64,000 nt of DNA from Betaproteobacteria bacterium. Lineage in GTDB: Bacteria > Pseudomonadota > Gammaproteobacteria > Burkholderiales > Rhodocyclaceae. The DNA is taken from contig JACRAR010000062.1 of NCBI GenBank assembly GCA_016234745.1, positions 119,604 through 183,603 on the forward strand. The letters run 5' to 3'. The notes under the pieces are model-generated. The model saw only the letters and a list, made by a program, of their open reading frames with translations. It ran no database searches and was not told the DNA's origin. Of this stretch, positions 36,244-46,509 are shown piece by piece (position 1 is the first letter of the stretch; each line of letters begins with the position of its first letter). The translations under genes were made by a program, and so were the position numbers.

Positions 36244-37566
36244 TTAGGTTCTTCCTATGGCATGGTATTCGATGCCAGCTTCACGCAACTGAGCCGGGTC
36301 GTAAAGGTTACGTCCGTCGAATATCACCGCATGCTTGAGCATGGCCTTGATACTCGGGAAATCCGGACTTCTGAATTCCTTCCACTCCGTGGCAATGACC
36401 AGCGCATCAGCATTTTCCAGCGCGGACATCGGTGTGCCTGCATAACTGATGCGTGTCTCGCCTTGAAAGATGCGCTGTGCTTCCTGCATGGCGACCGGAT
36501 CGTAGGCAGTGACGCTGGCGCCGCGAGCGAGCAACTCATCAATGAGCACACGACTTGGAGCTTCGCGCATATCGTCTGTGTTTGGCTTGAAAGCAAGTCC
36601 CCACAGGGCGAAACGAAAGCCCCTCAGGTTTTCGCCAAAACGCTTGACGATCTTCGTCGGCAGAACATGCTTCTGCGCTTCGTTGGCGGTTTCGACAGCA
36701 TTGAGTATCTGCAGCTTCTGCCCGGCTTCATCTGCAGTTCGAATCAAAGCCTGGACATCTTTGGGAAAACAGGAACCACCATAGCCACAGCCTGAATACA
36801 GGAAATGAAAACCGATGCGAGGGTCCGAGCCGATCCCTTTGCGCACCAGTTCGATATCGGCACCCAGCTTTTCGGCCAAGTTGGCAAGCTCGTTCATGAA
36901 GCTAATGCGCGTTGCCAGCATGGCGTTGGCCGCATACTTTGTGAGTTCAGCCGAACGGACATCCATGATGATGAGACGCTCATGGTTGCGCTGGAAAGGC
37001 GCATACAGCTGACGCATCATTTCAATGGCGCGTGGGTCGCTGGCACCGACGACGATGCGGTCAGGTTTCATGAAGTCCTCGACGGCGGCGCCCTCTTTGA
37101 GAAATTCGGGATTGGACACAACACTGTAGTCGAGCCTGAGTCCCCTGTCCTGCAGCACCTGGGCAATTGCCGCGTGTACCTTGTCGGCCGTACCGACTGG
37201 AACCGTGGATTTGTCCACCACGACCTTGTAGCCATCCATGTGCTGCCCAATGCCACGAGCTGCGGCGAGAACGTACTGAAGGTCAGCCGACCCGTCCTCG
37301 TCCGGCGGAGTACCAACCGCAATAAACAGGACACTGCCGTGGGCAACCGCGGTCGCCATGTCGGTGGTGAACTTCAAGCGACCTGCGGCCCGGTTTTTGA
37401 CCACCATGGCCTCGAGTCCGGGTTCGAAGATGGGAATGCCGCCTTCGTTGAGCATGCGGATTTTCTCGGCACTCACATCGAGGCAGAGAACATCGTTGCC
37501 AACCTCGGCAAGACAGGCTCCGCCGACCAGTCCGACATAGCCTGTACCGATGACTGTGATTTTCAT
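36244..37566 (-). CDS. ugd: UDP-glucose 6-dehydrogenase
   Basis: 440 residues from ATG 37566. Converts UDP-glucose to UDP-glucuronate for surface polysaccharide. NAD loop [19 protein letters not shown]; catalytic Cys in [37 protein letters not shown]. Complete. Located between lapB and rfaE1 on the same strand, so envelope genes are grouped. Confidence 0.96.
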   Translation of the reverse strand: MKITVIGTGYVGLVGGACLAEVGNDVLCLDVSAEKIRMLNEGGIPIFEPGLEAMVVKNRAAGRLKFTTDMATAVAHGSVLFIAVGTPPDEDGSADLQYVLAAARGIGQHMDGYKVVVDKSTVPVGTADKVHAAIAQVLQDRGLRLDYSVVSNPEFLKEGAAVEDFMKPDRIVVGASDPRAIEMMRQLYAPFQRNHERLIIMDVRSAELTKYAANAMLATRISFMNELANLAEKLGADIELVRKGIGSDPRIGFHFLYSGCGYGGSCFPKDVQALIRTADEAGQKLQILNAVETANEAQKHVLPTKIVKRFGENLRGFRFALWGLAFKPNTDDMREAPSRVLIDELLARGASVTAYDPVAMQEAQRIFQGETRISYAGTPMSALENADALVIATEWKEFRSPDFPSIKAMLKHAVIFDGRNLYDPAQLREAGIEYHAIGRT

Positions 37567-37632
37567 TCTGAAATCCTTGCTATTGAGGTAACTATGATTG
37601 CGGCAAGTAATTGTGGCAAGAAATCGTGGCAA

Positions 37633-38832
37633 CTAAGGTGCCAAATCAAACTCTTCCGTCCTCTTCGGCGGATAGGTTTCCCAGCCGCCGCAGGCCGGAC
37701 AGCGCCAATAGAACTGGCGCGCCTTAAAACCGCAACTGTCGCAGCGATAACGGGCAACGCGGCGGGTATGGTTGTGAATCAGGTTCTTGATCAATTCCAG
37801 GTCGGCGCGGCGTTCCTGCGGGGCCAGCAGAATTTGCGCTTCCAGCAGCTTGTCGAGCCCCAACAGGGTTGGATTACGCCGCAGTTCATCGCGCACCAGC
37901 AGATAGGCCGCTTCCGCTCCTTCGCCCTCAAGCTCGGATTGGAACACCGCGTCGAGCAAATCCAGCGACGGGTGCAGGTCGAACCAGCCGCGCAACAACT
38001 GGATACCCTGCTGCTCGCGGCCTTCGCGATGAAAGGCTTCGATGAGCTTGGCTGCGACCAATGCCAGATAGATTGGACTTTGTTGTTCAACTCGCTGCCA
38101 GGCTTCTATGGCCGCGGCAGTGTTGCTTTCGGCCAAGGCCAGTTCGCCTTGCAGTATGGTGGCCCGGACGCATTTTCGGTTGCTGGCAAGGGCCGCATCG
38201 AGTTGTCCGCCTGCTTCCTTCAAGTCGCTTCGAAGCAGCGCAGCTGATGCCAGTTCGCAATGAAAATTGGCGATCTGCTTTTGCCAGATATGACCGGAAT
38301 GTTCCGGTAGTTGCTGCGCGATGTCGATGGCTTTTTGCCATTCCTTCTCCTGTTGATAGATCTCCAGCAAGAAGCGCAACGCCTCTTCGTCACGACTGGT
38401 ATTGCGCAGTTTGAGAAAGACTTCCTCAGCGCGATCGAGCAATCCCGCCTTGAGGTAGTCCTGGCCAAGTTCAGCCAGTGCGTGCAGACGCTGGGCATCA
38501 CTCAGCTGGTTTTGTGACTCATCGCGTTCGATAAGATTCTGGTGAACCCGGATGGCACGGTCCGTTTCGCCGCGCCGGCGGAACAGATTGCCCAAGGCAA
38601 AGTGCAGTTCTATGGTTTCCGGATCAACTCGCGCGGCTTCGAGAAATGCCTCAATGGCCTTGTCGGGCTGCTCATTGAGCAGAAAATTGAGTCCCTTGAA
38701 GTATGAACGCGGCAACGTCCGCGACTCGCGGACCAGATGCTTGATATCGATACGGGCAGCGACCCAGCCAAGAACAAAGAATAGAGGAAGTGCCAACAGC
38801 CACCAGAGTTGGATTTCGAATCCGCCGCTCAT
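37633..38832 (-). CDS. lapB: LPS assembly protein LapB
   Basis: 399 residues from ATG 38832, one base after the lapA stop; a GTG at 38844 would overlap lapA. Single N-terminal membrane anchor (LWWLLALPLFFVLGWVAA), a long run of TPR helices (about 60-340) and a C-terminal rubredoxin-type zinc/iron knuckle: CDSCG and CPACGG. LapB (YciM) balances LPS and phospholipid synthesis by controlling FtsH degradation of LpxC in E. coli. Confidence 0.95.
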   Translation of the reverse strand: MSGGFEIQLWWLLALPLFFVLGWVAARIDIKHLVRESRTLPRSYFKGLNFLLNEQPDKAIEAFLEAARVDPETIELHFALGNLFRRRGETDRAIRVHQNLIERDESQNQLSDAQRLHALAELGQDYLKAGLLDRAEEVFLKLRNTSRDEEALRFLLEIYQQEKEWQKAIDIAQQLPEHSGHIWQKQIANFHCELASAALLRSDLKEAGGQLDAALASNRKCVRATILQGELALAESNTAAAIEAWQRVEQQSPIYLALVAAKLIEAFHREGREQQGIQLLRGWFDLHPSLDLLDAVFQSELEGEGAEAAYLLVRDELRRNPTLLGLDKLLEAQILLAPQERRADLELIKNLIHNHTRRVARYRCDSCGFKARQFYWRCPACGGWETYPPKRTEEFDLAP

Positions 38833-38833
38833 T

Positions 38834-39148
38834 TCACGCAGCACCTTTGGCCTGGGATTGCGCTTGCTCGCTCAGTTGGCTACTTGGTCGACTACCTGGT
38901 TTCCCGTGAATTTGGCCACGCAGCCTTCCAATTTCGCGCCGCTGTTTGATCAATGTAGCCACCAATGCAGTCATGCCAATCAACGTGCCAGCGGCAAAGC
39001 TCGCAAGTATCACCAGCGACAACGGTGCCTGCCAGGCAGCATCAAGATACAAACGTACATCGACAGGAGCGCTATTCTTGACCGCCAGCCCAAACAGGGT
39101 CACAAATATAGTTGCGCGCAATAGCCAGATAACAATTCGCATCGCCAT
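38834..39148 (-). CDS. lapA: LPS assembly protein LapA (DUF1049)
   Basis: 104-residue inner-membrane protein with two hydrophobic helices (about 4-22 and 44-66), the short periplasmic segment NSAPVDVRLYLDAAWQAP, and a basic then Gln/Ser/Ala-rich tail (LIKQRREIGRLRGQI). Directly precedes lapB, the invariant gene pair. An ATG at 39142 is an alternative start. Confidence 0.92.
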   Translation of the reverse strand: MAMRIVIWLLRATIFVTLFGLAVKNSAPVDVRLYLDAAWQAPLSLVILASFAAGTLIGMTALVATLIKQRREIGRLRGQIHGKPGSRPSSQLSEQAQSQAKGAA

Positions 39149-39153
39149 TCAGA

Positions 39154-39196
39154 GGGAAAGGGCGGTATTCGCAACCTATGGCAACGAATACCGCCC
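39154..39196 (-). terminator. Strong 12-bp hairpin between ihfB and lapA
   Basis: GGGCGGTATTCG (39160-39171) and CGAATACCGCCC (39185-39196) pair perfectly around a 13-base loop. On the minus strand the stem is followed by TTTCCCTCT, a weak U-tract. It could terminate, attenuate or stabilise the ihfB message ahead of lapAB. Confidence 0.55.
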
Positions 39197-39252
39197 GAAC
39201 TGTTTCACGCCCACCGGCTGCCAACCTGCCGCAGCAACGGAGCGACCATAGA

Positions 39253-39537
39253 TCAATGACTCAAATCAACGCGTTCGCGCAATTCCTTGCCCGCCTTGAA
39301 ATGCGGCACATACTTCTCTGCAACCTGCACTTTCTCGCCTGACTTGGGATTGCGTCCGACGCGCGGCGGCCGATAGTTCAGCGCGAAGCTGCCGAAGCCG
39401 CGGATTTCGATGCGCTCGCCGCGCGCCAGTGCGGCGGCCATCGCATCGAGAATCATCTTCACGGCAAAATCGGCATCTTTCGCCACCAGCTGTGGAAAAC
39501 GCGCTGCCAATCTGTCAATCAACTCGGATTTGGTCAT
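39253..39537 (-). CDS. ihfB: Integration host factor subunit beta
   Basis: 94-residue HU/IHF-fold DNA-bending protein. [17 protein letters not shown] opening and the DNA-intercalating arm with [22 protein letters not shown]. The conserved Pro is in the arm. Follows rpsA by 14 bases, the classical rpsA-ihfB order. Forms a heterodimer with IhfA, which is not in the window. Confidence 0.97.
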   Translation of the reverse strand: MTKSELIDRLAARFPQLVAKDADFAVKMILDAMAAALARGERIEIRGFGSFALNYRPPRVGRNPKSGEKVQVAEKYVPHFKAGKELRERVDLSH

Positions 39538-39551
39538 GGCCAGCTCGTCGG

Positions 39552-41273
39552 CTATTGCTGCGGGTTGTTCAACTTGGCTTTGAGCAAAGCACCGAGGCTG
39601 GTCGTGCCAGTTGAAGCAGAACCGCTTTCGGCCGCCAGTTTCTGCATTGCCTCGCTTTGTTCGGCCTGGTCCTTGGCCTTGATCGAAAGATTGATGCTGC
39701 GCGTCTTGCGATCGACGTTGATGATCATTGCCTCGACCGCATCGCCTTCCTTGAACAAGGTACGCAAGTCATCTACCCGGTCCCGGGTTGCTTCGGATGC
39801 GCGCAGATAGCCTTCGACGTCACCGCCGAGATCGATGACCGCACCCCGAGCATCGATGCTCTTGACGGTTCCCTTGACCATGCTGTTCTTGTCGTGGGTG
39901 GCAACAAAACTGGTGAACGGATCGCCATCCATCTGCTTGATACCGAGCGAAATGCGTTCCTTCTCGACATCGATCGACAAAACCAGAGCCTCGACCTCAT
40001 CACCTTTCTTGAATCTCTGCTTGGCCTCCTCGCCGCTGGAGGACCAGGACAGGTCGGATAGGTGCACCAAGCCATCGATGCCTCCGGGCAGGCCGATGAA
40101 AATACCGAAGTCGGTAATAGATTTGATTTGGCCGCTGACCTTGTCGCCTTTTTTGTGGTTGATGGCGAAGTCGTCCCACGGGTTGGATTGGCACTGCTTC
40201 ATGCCAAGGGAAATGCGGCGACGCTCTTCGTCGATTTCCAGAATCATCACCTCGACCTCGTCGCCCAACTGAACAACCTTGGAAGGGTGGATGTTCTTGT
40301 TGGTCCAGTCCATTTCCGAAACGTGTACCAGGCCTTCGATGCCCTGTTCGACCTCGACGAAGGCGCCGTAGTCGGTCAGGTTGGTGACCTTGCCGAACAG
40401 GCGCGTGCCGGACGGGTAGCGGCGGGCAATGCCCACCCACGGATCGTCGCCGAGCTGTTTCATGCCCAGCGAAACGCGATTCTTTTCCTGGTCGAACTTG
40501 AGGATCTTGGCTTCGACTTCATCGCCAACCGTCAGCACTTCCGACGGATGACGCACGCGACGCCAGGCCAGGTCGGTGATATGCAGCAGGCCATCGATGC
40601 CGCCGAGATCGACGAAGGCGCCGTAATCGGTGATGTTCTTGACGATACCCTTGACGATGGTGCCTTCCTTGAGATTTTCCAGCAGGGACTGGCGCTCTTC
40701 GCCCTGATTGGCTTCCAGCACCGCACGCCGCGACATCACGACATTGTTGCGCTTGCGGTCGAGCTTGATGACCTTGAATTCGAATTCCTTGCCCTCGAAC
40801 GGCGTGGTGTCCTTGACCGGGCGGATATCCACCAGCGAACCGGGCAGGAAGGCGCGGATGCCGTTGATCATGACGGTAAGGCCACCCTTGACCTTGCCGG
40901 TGATCATGCCTTTGACCAGGGTGCCCTCGGTCATGGCCTTGTCGAGATCATTCCAGGCAGCAATACGCTTGGCTTTCTCACGAGACAAACGGGTTTCGCC
41001 GTAGCCGTCTTCGAGCATCTCGATGGCGACCATGACGTAATCGCCCGGCTTGGCTTCGACTTCGCCGCGCTCGTTCTTGAATTCCTCGACAGCGATGAAA
41101 CTTTCCGACTTGAGTCCGGCATTGACGACGACATGATTATGATCGACGCGTACGACTTCCGCAGTGATCACTTCGCCAGCACGCATTTCCTGGCGCGACA
41201 GGCTTTCGGCAAAAAGATCGGCAAAGCTTTCCTTGCCGGACAATGTTTCTATAGGGTTTGTAGCAGTGGACAT
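39552..41273 (-). CDS. rpsA: 30S ribosomal protein S1
   Basis: 573 residues from ATG 41273 with six S1/OB-fold domains; repeats such as [40 protein letters not shown] and [20 protein letters not shown] are visible. Initiates translation of structured mRNAs. N-terminal residues 1-25 anchor it to the ribosome. An upstream in-frame extension to 41324 is not needed. Preceded by a 158-base leader with two hairpins. Confidence 0.97.
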   Translation of the reverse strand: MSTATNPIETLSGKESFADLFAESLSRQEMRAGEVITAEVVRVDHNHVVVNAGLKSESFIAVEEFKNERGEVEAKPGDYVMVAIEMLEDGYGETRLSREKAKRIAAWNDLDKAMTEGTLVKGMITGKVKGGLTVMINGIRAFLPGSLVDIRPVKDTTPFEGKEFEFKVIKLDRKRNNVVMSRRAVLEANQGEERQSLLENLKEGTIVKGIVKNITDYGAFVDLGGIDGLLHITDLAWRRVRHPSEVLTVGDEVEAKILKFDQEKNRVSLGMKQLGDDPWVGIARRYPSGTRLFGKVTNLTDYGAFVEVEQGIEGLVHVSEMDWTNKNIHPSKVVQLGDEVEVMILEIDEERRRISLGMKQCQSNPWDDFAINHKKGDKVSGQIKSITDFGIFIGLPGGIDGLVHLSDLSWSSSGEEAKQRFKKGDEVEALVLSIDVEKERISLGIKQMDGDPFTSFVATHDKNSMVKGTVKSIDARGAVIDLGGDVEGYLRASEATRDRVDDLRTLFKEGDAVEAMIINVDRKTRSINLSIKAKDQAEQSEAMQKLAAESGSASTGTTSLGALLKAKLNNPQQ

Positions 41274-41350
41274 AGATGTAGTTGAATTAGGATCAATATG
41301 CCGCTTGCGGCTGGCGGGTTCCATCGCCTGCGGCAGTCAGTTGAAAACCA

Positions 41351-41410
41351 CCGTCTGACACTAGCGCGTCAGGCGGCACCTTGAGATGCCTGAGCCTCAA
41401 CTTCTCAGGC
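41351..41410 (-). promoter_or_regulatory. Tandem hairpins in the rpsA leader
   Basis: Two stem-loops lie between cmk and rpsA. CCGTCTGAC (41351-41359) pairs with GTCAGGCGG (41368-41376, one G-U). GCCTGAG (41388-41394) pairs perfectly with CTCAGGC (41404-41410). E. coli S1 represses its own leader, which folds into successive hairpins; this may be the counterpart. The proximal stem followed by TGGTTTTC could instead terminate some transcription. Confidence 0.4.
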
Positions 41411-41431
41411 AATCCATGCTGCACGCGAAAC

Positions 41432-42097
41432 TCAGTGCAAACGATCCTGGTACCAGCCCAGCACTGCTTGAACTGCCTGCTCGATCGACATTTGCGAGGT
41501 TTCGAGCAGTTCTGCATCCGCGCTTTTTTGCAGGGGAGCCACAGGGCGCGCGGCATCGCGTGCATCGCGCTCTTGCAGGTCCCGCAAAAGGGTCGCAATG
41601 TTAGCAGATATCCCTTTTTCGATCAACTGCTTATGACGCCGCTCGGCGCGTGCCTCGGCAGAAGCAGTCAGATAAACCTTGAGCACCGCATCAGAAAATA
41701 CCACGGTACACATGTCACGTCCTTCCGCAACCAGTCCTGGCGCTTGCCGATAGCTGCGTTGACGCTCAAGCAACGCAGTGCGTACCGAAGGCAGGGCTGC
41801 GATCTTGGAAGCGCCGGTCGAGCAGTCTTCGCTGCGAATCGCATCGGTGACCTCATCGCCGGCCAGGAATATTCGCCCAGTATTGAACTCGGCCGGCAGG
41901 CTTGAGGCAAGTGTCGCAAGCTGCGTTTCATTCGAATAATCGACTGCGGCACGTTGCGCTGCAAGCGCCACCAGGCGATAGAGCGAGCCGCTGTCGAGAT
42001 AGTGGAAACCCAGCCGTTGCGCCACCAGCGCCGCTACCGTGCCTTTGCCCGAAGCTGATGGGCCGTCAATGGCGATTACGGGTATGGAAGTAGTCAT
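41432..42097 (-). CDS. cmk: Cytidylate kinase
   Basis: 221-residue NMP kinase phosphorylating CMP and dCMP. P-loop [50 protein letters not shown]. The ATG at 42097 overlaps the aroA stop by 4 bases; the longer frame to 42205 is inside aroA. Standard aroA-cmk-rpsA order. Confidence 0.96.
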   Translation of the reverse strand: MTTSIPVIAIDGPSASGKGTVAALVAQRLGFHYLDSGSLYRLVALAAQRAAVDYSNETQLATLASSLPAEFNTGRIFLAGDEVTDAIRSEDCSTGASKIAALPSVRTALLERQRSYRQAPGLVAEGRDMCTVVFSDAVLKVYLTASAEARAERRHKQLIEKGISANIATLLRDLQERDARDAARPVAPLQKSADAELLETSQMSIEQAVQAVLGWYQDRLH

Positions 42098-43407
42098 CTC
42101 ACAAGTTTGGCGAATTCGCCGAAATAATTTGGAAAAGTCTTGGCAACGCAATCGGGCTGGTTGATGCGGATATTCACCTGCCCAAGTGAAACCAGTGAGA
42201 AGCACATGGCCATGCGGTGATCATCGTAGGTATCTATAGCCACACCGTCATTCAAATGGCCGGGTGGGGTGATGCGCAGAAAATCGGCGCCCGCTTCCGC
42301 CTCTGCGCCAAGCTTGCGCAATTCGGTCGCCATGGCGTTGATTCGATCCGTTTCCTTGACCCGCCATGAAGCGATGTTGCGCAACACGCAGGGACCATCG
42401 GCAAATAGGGCAAGCACCGCCAAGGTCATTGCCGCATCGGGAATATGATTGAAGTCACCATCAAAGGCCTTGAGTTTCTGACCAAGTGACGCGCCGGCTT
42501 CTATCCAGTTGTTTCCCCAGTCAATTTTCGCCCCCAATGCGCGCAGAGTATCGGCAAATGCCACATCGCCCTGGATGCTGGCACGGCCGACGCCCACCAC
42601 GCGTACCGGCCCGCCACCGATGACGCCCGCCGCCAAAAAGTAGGAAGCCGCCGATGCGTCGCCCTCTACATGAATCTCACCGGGGCTCAAGTAAGCTTGG
42701 TCGCCGGCAATTGTGAAATGTTGCCAACCGGAGTGCTCAATCTCAATCCCAAAACGCCGCATCAAATTGAGCGTGATGTCGATGTAGGGCTTGGAGATCA
42801 ACTCGCCAATCACTTCGATTCTCGTTTTCCTTCCGGTCATCGGCAAGGCCATCAACAAGGCGGTCAGGAACTGGGAAGAAACATCGCCACGCACGCGAAT
42901 CGGTTCGCCCAGACTCAGCGTGCCTGGATTTATGGCCAGCGGCGGAAAGCCCTCTTTCTCGAGATATCGAACCGCTGCGCCGAGATTGCGCAGCGCATCG
43001 ATCAGATCCGCGATCGGTCGTTCATGCATGCGCGGCACGCCGGACAAGCGATAAGTTCCCTGGCTCAGTGCCAATGCCGCAGTCAGCGGGCGGAATGCGG
43101 TGCCCGCATTGCCAAGGAACAAGTCAGCCTGCTTCACGGGAAATGTCCCGGCACAGCCGGTAACGCGGATTTTCGATCTGCCGAAAGTCTCGATCGTCAC
43201 GCCCAGCGTACGCAGCGCCGTCAACATGACACGGGTATCATCAGAGTCGAGAAGGTCAAAAATATCTGTTGCGCCCTTGGCCAGTCCGGCAAGCAGCAGG
43301 CAGCGGTTGGAGATGCTTTTCGATCCAGGCAGACGCAGGCTGCCCGCGGCCTTGCTTACCGCAGGCAAATCAAGGAAATCGGGGTTGGATGATGCCAAAC
43401 TGCTCAT
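42094..43407 (-). CDS. aroA: 3-phosphoshikimate 1-carboxyvinyltransferase (EPSP synthase)
   Basis: 437 residues, sixth step of the shikimate pathway. Motifs: [20 protein letters not shown] with the catalytic Lys, [35 protein letters not shown], and the C-terminal [12 protein letters not shown]. Overlaps tyrA by 4 bases and cmk by 4 bases, so the three are tightly coupled. Confidence 0.97.
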   Translation of the reverse strand: MSSLASSNPDFLDLPAVSKAAGSLRLPGSKSISNRCLLLAGLAKGATDIFDLLDSDDTRVMLTALRTLGVTIETFGRSKIRVTGCAGTFPVKQADLFLGNAGTAFRPLTAALALSQGTYRLSGVPRMHERPIADLIDALRNLGAAVRYLEKEGFPPLAINPGTLSLGEPIRVRGDVSSQFLTALLMALPMTGRKTRIEVIGELISKPYIDITLNLMRRFGIEIEHSGWQHFTIAGDQAYLSPGEIHVEGDASAASYFLAAGVIGGGPVRVVGVGRASIQGDVAFADTLRALGAKIDWGNNWIEAGASLGQKLKAFDGDFNHIPDAAMTLAVLALFADGPCVLRNIASWRVKETDRINAMATELRKLGAEAEAGADFLRITPPGHLNDGVAIDTYDDHRMAMCFSLVSLGQVNIRINQPDCVAKTFPNYFGEFAKLVR

Positions 43408-44309
43408 TCGCCTGATGGCAGCATTGATTCGAGCCAGGCGTCGCGCCGGGCGCGGGCGCTGCCGAACATTGCCTCCAGGCCGTCGCCGTCCGCCTTGGCC
43501 AGAAGCACCCGGGCACGCAACAACTCATTTTGGAAGGCGTCAAGTTCCTTGATCAATGCACCCCGGTTGGCAACGCAAATGTCACGCCACATCTCCGGGT
43601 GGCTGCTCGCGATGCGGGTGAAGTCGCGGAACCCGCTAGCCGCAAAACTGAACAACTGCTCGGAGTTTTCACGTCCGGCGAATTGGTGGACCAGCGCATA
43701 CGCCAGCAAATGCGGCAAGTGGCTGACTGCCGCAAATGTGCCGTCATGCTCCTCCGGAGCCAAAGTGCTGACCTGAGCGCCGCAAATTTCCCAAATTTGC
43801 TTCACTCGCGCCAAGCTGGCGGCTGAGTTTTCCGGTAAGGGCGTGATGATCACGCGCTTGTCGCGATACAAATCAGCCTGGGCGGCCGTTACGCCGCTTT
43901 TTTCCGCGCCGGCGATCGGATGCGCGGGAATAAACTGGCAGATGTTCTCGCCGAAAGCATTTCTCGCGGCAGCGATCACATCCTGCTTGGTGCTGCCGCC
44001 ATCGGTGACCAGGGTGGAAGGTCCGAGATGCGGGGCCATCGCCTGCATGACCTTTCCCATCTGCCCAACCGGCATGGCCAGCAAGATCAGGTCAGCACCT
44101 GCCAGAGCATCGCGCCAGTCACTCGTGCCGCGATCAATCACGCCAAGTCTTTGTGCTTGATCCAGCGTGGCTGTGCTGCGCCCAACTCCGACGATCTCCT
44201 CTGCGGCGCCAGCTGCCTTGAGCGCCAGCGCAAAGGATCCGCCAATTAGTCCAACCCCGCAAACGACAATTTTCTGCAGTTGAATCACCGGGATCCGCCT
44301 TCGATTCAA
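43404..44309 (-). CDS. tyrA: Prephenate dehydrogenase
   Basis: 301 residues. NAD loop [65 protein letters not shown] and [20 protein letters not shown] with active-site His and Arg. Converts prephenate (or arogenate) toward tyrosine. Monofunctional: no chorismate mutase or ACT domain. Overlaps hisC and aroA by 4 bases each. Confidence 0.95.
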   Translation of the reverse strand: MNRRRIPVIQLQKIVVCGVGLIGGSFALALKAAGAAEEIVGVGRSTATLDQAQRLGVIDRGTSDWRDALAGADLILLAMPVGQMGKVMQAMAPHLGPSTLVTDGGSTKQDVIAAARNAFGENICQFIPAHPIAGAEKSGVTAAQADLYRDKRVIITPLPENSAASLARVKQIWEICGAQVSTLAPEEHDGTFAAVSHLPHLLAYALVHQFAGRENSEQLFSFAASGFRDFTRIASSHPEMWRDICVANRGALIKELDAFQNELLRARVLLAKADGDGLEAMFGSARARRDAWLESMLPSGE

Positions 44310-45403
44310 GAGTGCGCGAGCGATTTTTCCAATGCTTCGAGAAAACGCACGTTCTCCTGTTCGAGACCGATCGTCACTCGTAAATGATCGGGCATGCCGT
44401 AGCCGCCCAGTGGCCTGACGATGACACCCCGCTTCAGCAGGTTTTTATTTACATCGCTGCCATTGCTCACTCGGAAAGTTACGAAGTTCCCATGTGCGGG
44501 GATGTAGCTCAAGCCAAGGTGCTTCAGGCCAGCCACGATTTGTTCAAGTCCGCGCCGGTTGAGTTGATAGCTTTCCGCAACAAAAGCATGGTCATCGAGT
44601 GCGGCTATGGCAGCGGCCAGCGCCAGATTGTTGACATTGAAAGGCTGACGCACGCGATGCATCAGGTCGGCAATCTCCTGTGACGCGACGGCATAGCCGA
44701 CACGCAATCCTGCCAAGCCATAAACCTTGGAGAAGGTCCGGACGATCACCAGGTTGGGGAAGTCTGCCAGCCAGCGCAAGGTGTCTTCGCGCATCGTCGG
44801 CAACAAATAGTCGTTATAAGCCTCATCCAGAACGACCACGACATTTTTGTTGAGCCCTTGCAGAAAAGCGCGTAGTTGCTGGTAGGGCAGGAACGTCCCG
44901 GTCGGATTGTTCGGGTTGGCAATCCACAAGAGGGTGGTGTCGGAACGGACAGCGGCAGCCATTGCTGGCAGGTCATGGCCGAATTCCCGCGCCGGAACCT
45001 GAATGCATTCGCCGCCAGCCGACATCGTTGCGAGCGGATAGACGGCAAAAGCGTATTGCGAAAACACCGCAGACCGGCCAGGGGCCATATACACCCTGGC
45101 AACCAGATCAAGCACGTCATTCGATCCATTGCCGAGCACAATCCGGTCCATACCGACGCCATAGCGCTCTGCAATCGCCTTGGTGAGATCATATTGGTCC
45201 GGATAGCGCTCAATACCGTTGAGCGCCTGTTCCAGCGCCACACGCGCTTTGGGGCTCATGCCAAGAGGATTTTCGTTGGAGGCGAGTTTGACGATCTTGT
45301 CCGCGGGTATGCCCACGTCGCGCGCCAACTGGGTCATCGGCTGGCCTGGCTGATAAGGCGAGATGGCGCGAATATAGGGTGGAGCCAAATCAGAATAGCT
45401 CAT
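44306..45403 (-). CDS. hisC: Histidinol-phosphate aminotransferase
   Basis: 365-residue fold type I PLP enzyme. KLASNENPLGMSPKA, WIANPNNPTGTFLP, VLDEAYNDY, PLP Lys in RTFSKVYGLAGLRVGYA. In this aromatic operon such HisC paralogs often also transaminate aromatic keto acids, which is an inference. Located between pheA and tyrA, as in many betaproteobacteria. Confidence 0.94.
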   Translation of the reverse strand: MSYSDLAPPYIRAISPYQPGQPMTQLARDVGIPADKIVKLASNENPLGMSPKARVALEQALNGIERYPDQYDLTKAIAERYGVGMDRIVLGNGSNDVLDLVARVYMAPGRSAVFSQYAFAVYPLATMSAGGECIQVPAREFGHDLPAMAAAVRSDTTLLWIANPNNPTGTFLPYQQLRAFLQGLNKNVVVVLDEAYNDYLLPTMREDTLRWLADFPNLVIVRTFSKVYGLAGLRVGYAVASQEIADLMHRVRQPFNVNNLALAAAIAALDDHAFVAESYQLNRRGLEQIVAGLKHLGLSYIPAHGNFVTFRVSNGSDVNKNLLKRGVIVRPLGGYGMPDHLRVTIGLEQENVRFLEALEKSLAHS

Positions 45404-45423
45404 ACGAGATTCCTTCCAAAGGG

Positions 45424-46506
45424 TTAGGGTGCAGCGGCTGGATAGCTGCCGAGTATTTTGACAAAGCCGGCGCTTTCGCTGAGGGTTCTCAATGCGATAG
45501 CTACCGCGGCTTCCTCCTGATGCCCTTCGATATCGACGAAAAACACATATTCCCAGCGCCCGCCACCGAAGCCGCGCGCCGGGCGGGATTCGAACTTGGT
45601 CATCGAGACTCCTTGCGCCGCCAGCGGCGACAGCAATGCCAGCATGGCGCCAGGACGGTTTTGCGCAGAGCAGACGAAAGAGGTCTTGTCCTTTCCTGAA
45701 GGGCCGGAATCATGTTCCGCCAGCACCAGGAAACGGGTGGTATTGTTGGGGTCATCTTCAATATTGGCCGCCAGAACCGGCAAGCCATAACGCTGTGCAG
45801 CAGCTTCACCTGCAATGGCACAGGATTCCGGATCCTCTGCCGCCATTCGTGCGCCTTCGGCATTGCTTGCCACTGGCACTCGGGGCAGTTGCCCGAGACT
45901 GCGGTTGAGCCATTCATGGCACTGCGCCAACGATTGGGCGTGCGAATATAGTCGCTTCACGGCGGCCAGCGAGTCCGCCTTGGAAAGCAGGTTCTGGTGT
46001 ATGCGCAAAGAGACTTCGCCGCAGATTTTGAGTGGGGAAGTCAACAACAAGTCCAGGGTCCGCCCGATCGCGCCTTCACTAGAGTTTTCTACAGGAACCA
46101 CCGCATAATCGGCGTTGCCGGCTTCGACCGCACGAAAGGCATCGTCAATCGTTGCACACGGGGTAAGCCTGGGTGCGGAACCAAAATGCTTTTGCGCGGC
46201 GGTTTCCGAAAATGTTCCTTCCGGGCCAAGGTAAGCGACACGCAGCGCCTGCTCAAGCGCGAGGCAGGCGGACATGATTTCACGAAAGATCTTTTGTACC
46301 GAGGCTTCCGGCAAAGGTCCCGGGTTGGCTGCGGCGATACGCCGCAGCACTTGCGCCTCGCGTTCCGGACGATAAAGGTTGCCCTGCTTGATTTCACCGA
46401 TGCGATGAGCAAGCTGCGCACGCTGGCTGATGAGGCGCAAAACCTCCTCATCGAAGTGATCGATGCCTTGGCGCAGCTTGGCTAGCTCATCTTGCTCATC
46501 TGCCAC
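45424..46506 (-). CDS. pheA: Chorismate mutase / prephenate dehydratase
   Basis: 360-residue bifunctional P-protein. N-terminal AroQ mutase helices (LRQGIDHFDEEVLRLISQRA, about 1-90). The dehydratase domain follows (AYLGPEGTFSETAAQKHFG; VVPVENSSEGAIGRTLDLL), with the catalytic TRF-type motif NTTRFLVL. C-terminal ACT domain for phenylalanine feedback (SFVCSAQNRPGAMLALLSPL, SRPARGFGGGRWEYVFFVD). Three bases after serA. Confidence 0.96.
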   Translation of the reverse strand: MADEQDELAKLRQGIDHFDEEVLRLISQRAQLAHRIGEIKQGNLYRPEREAQVLRRIAAANPGPLPEASVQKIFREIMSACLALEQALRVAYLGPEGTFSETAAQKHFGSAPRLTPCATIDDAFRAVEAGNADYAVVPVENSSEGAIGRTLDLLLTSPLKICGEVSLRIHQNLLSKADSLAAVKRLYSHAQSLAQCHEWLNRSLGQLPRVPVASNAEGARMAAEDPESCAIAGEAAAQRYGLPVLAANIEDDPNNTTRFLVLAEHDSGPSGKDKTSFVCSAQNRPGAMLALLSPLAAQGVSMTKFESRPARGFGGGRWEYVFFVDIEGHQEEAAVAIALRTLSESAGFVKILGSYPAAAP

Positions 46507-46509
46507 GTT

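Noticed and set aside
36805..38247. 480-codon plus-strand open frame
   Set aside because: Lies antisense to ugd and lapB, both fully supported by motifs. Long shadow frames are expected with this codon bias.
40062..41285. 407-codon plus-strand open frame
   Set aside because: Antisense to rpsA; the translation has no domain and repeats with the S1 repeats.
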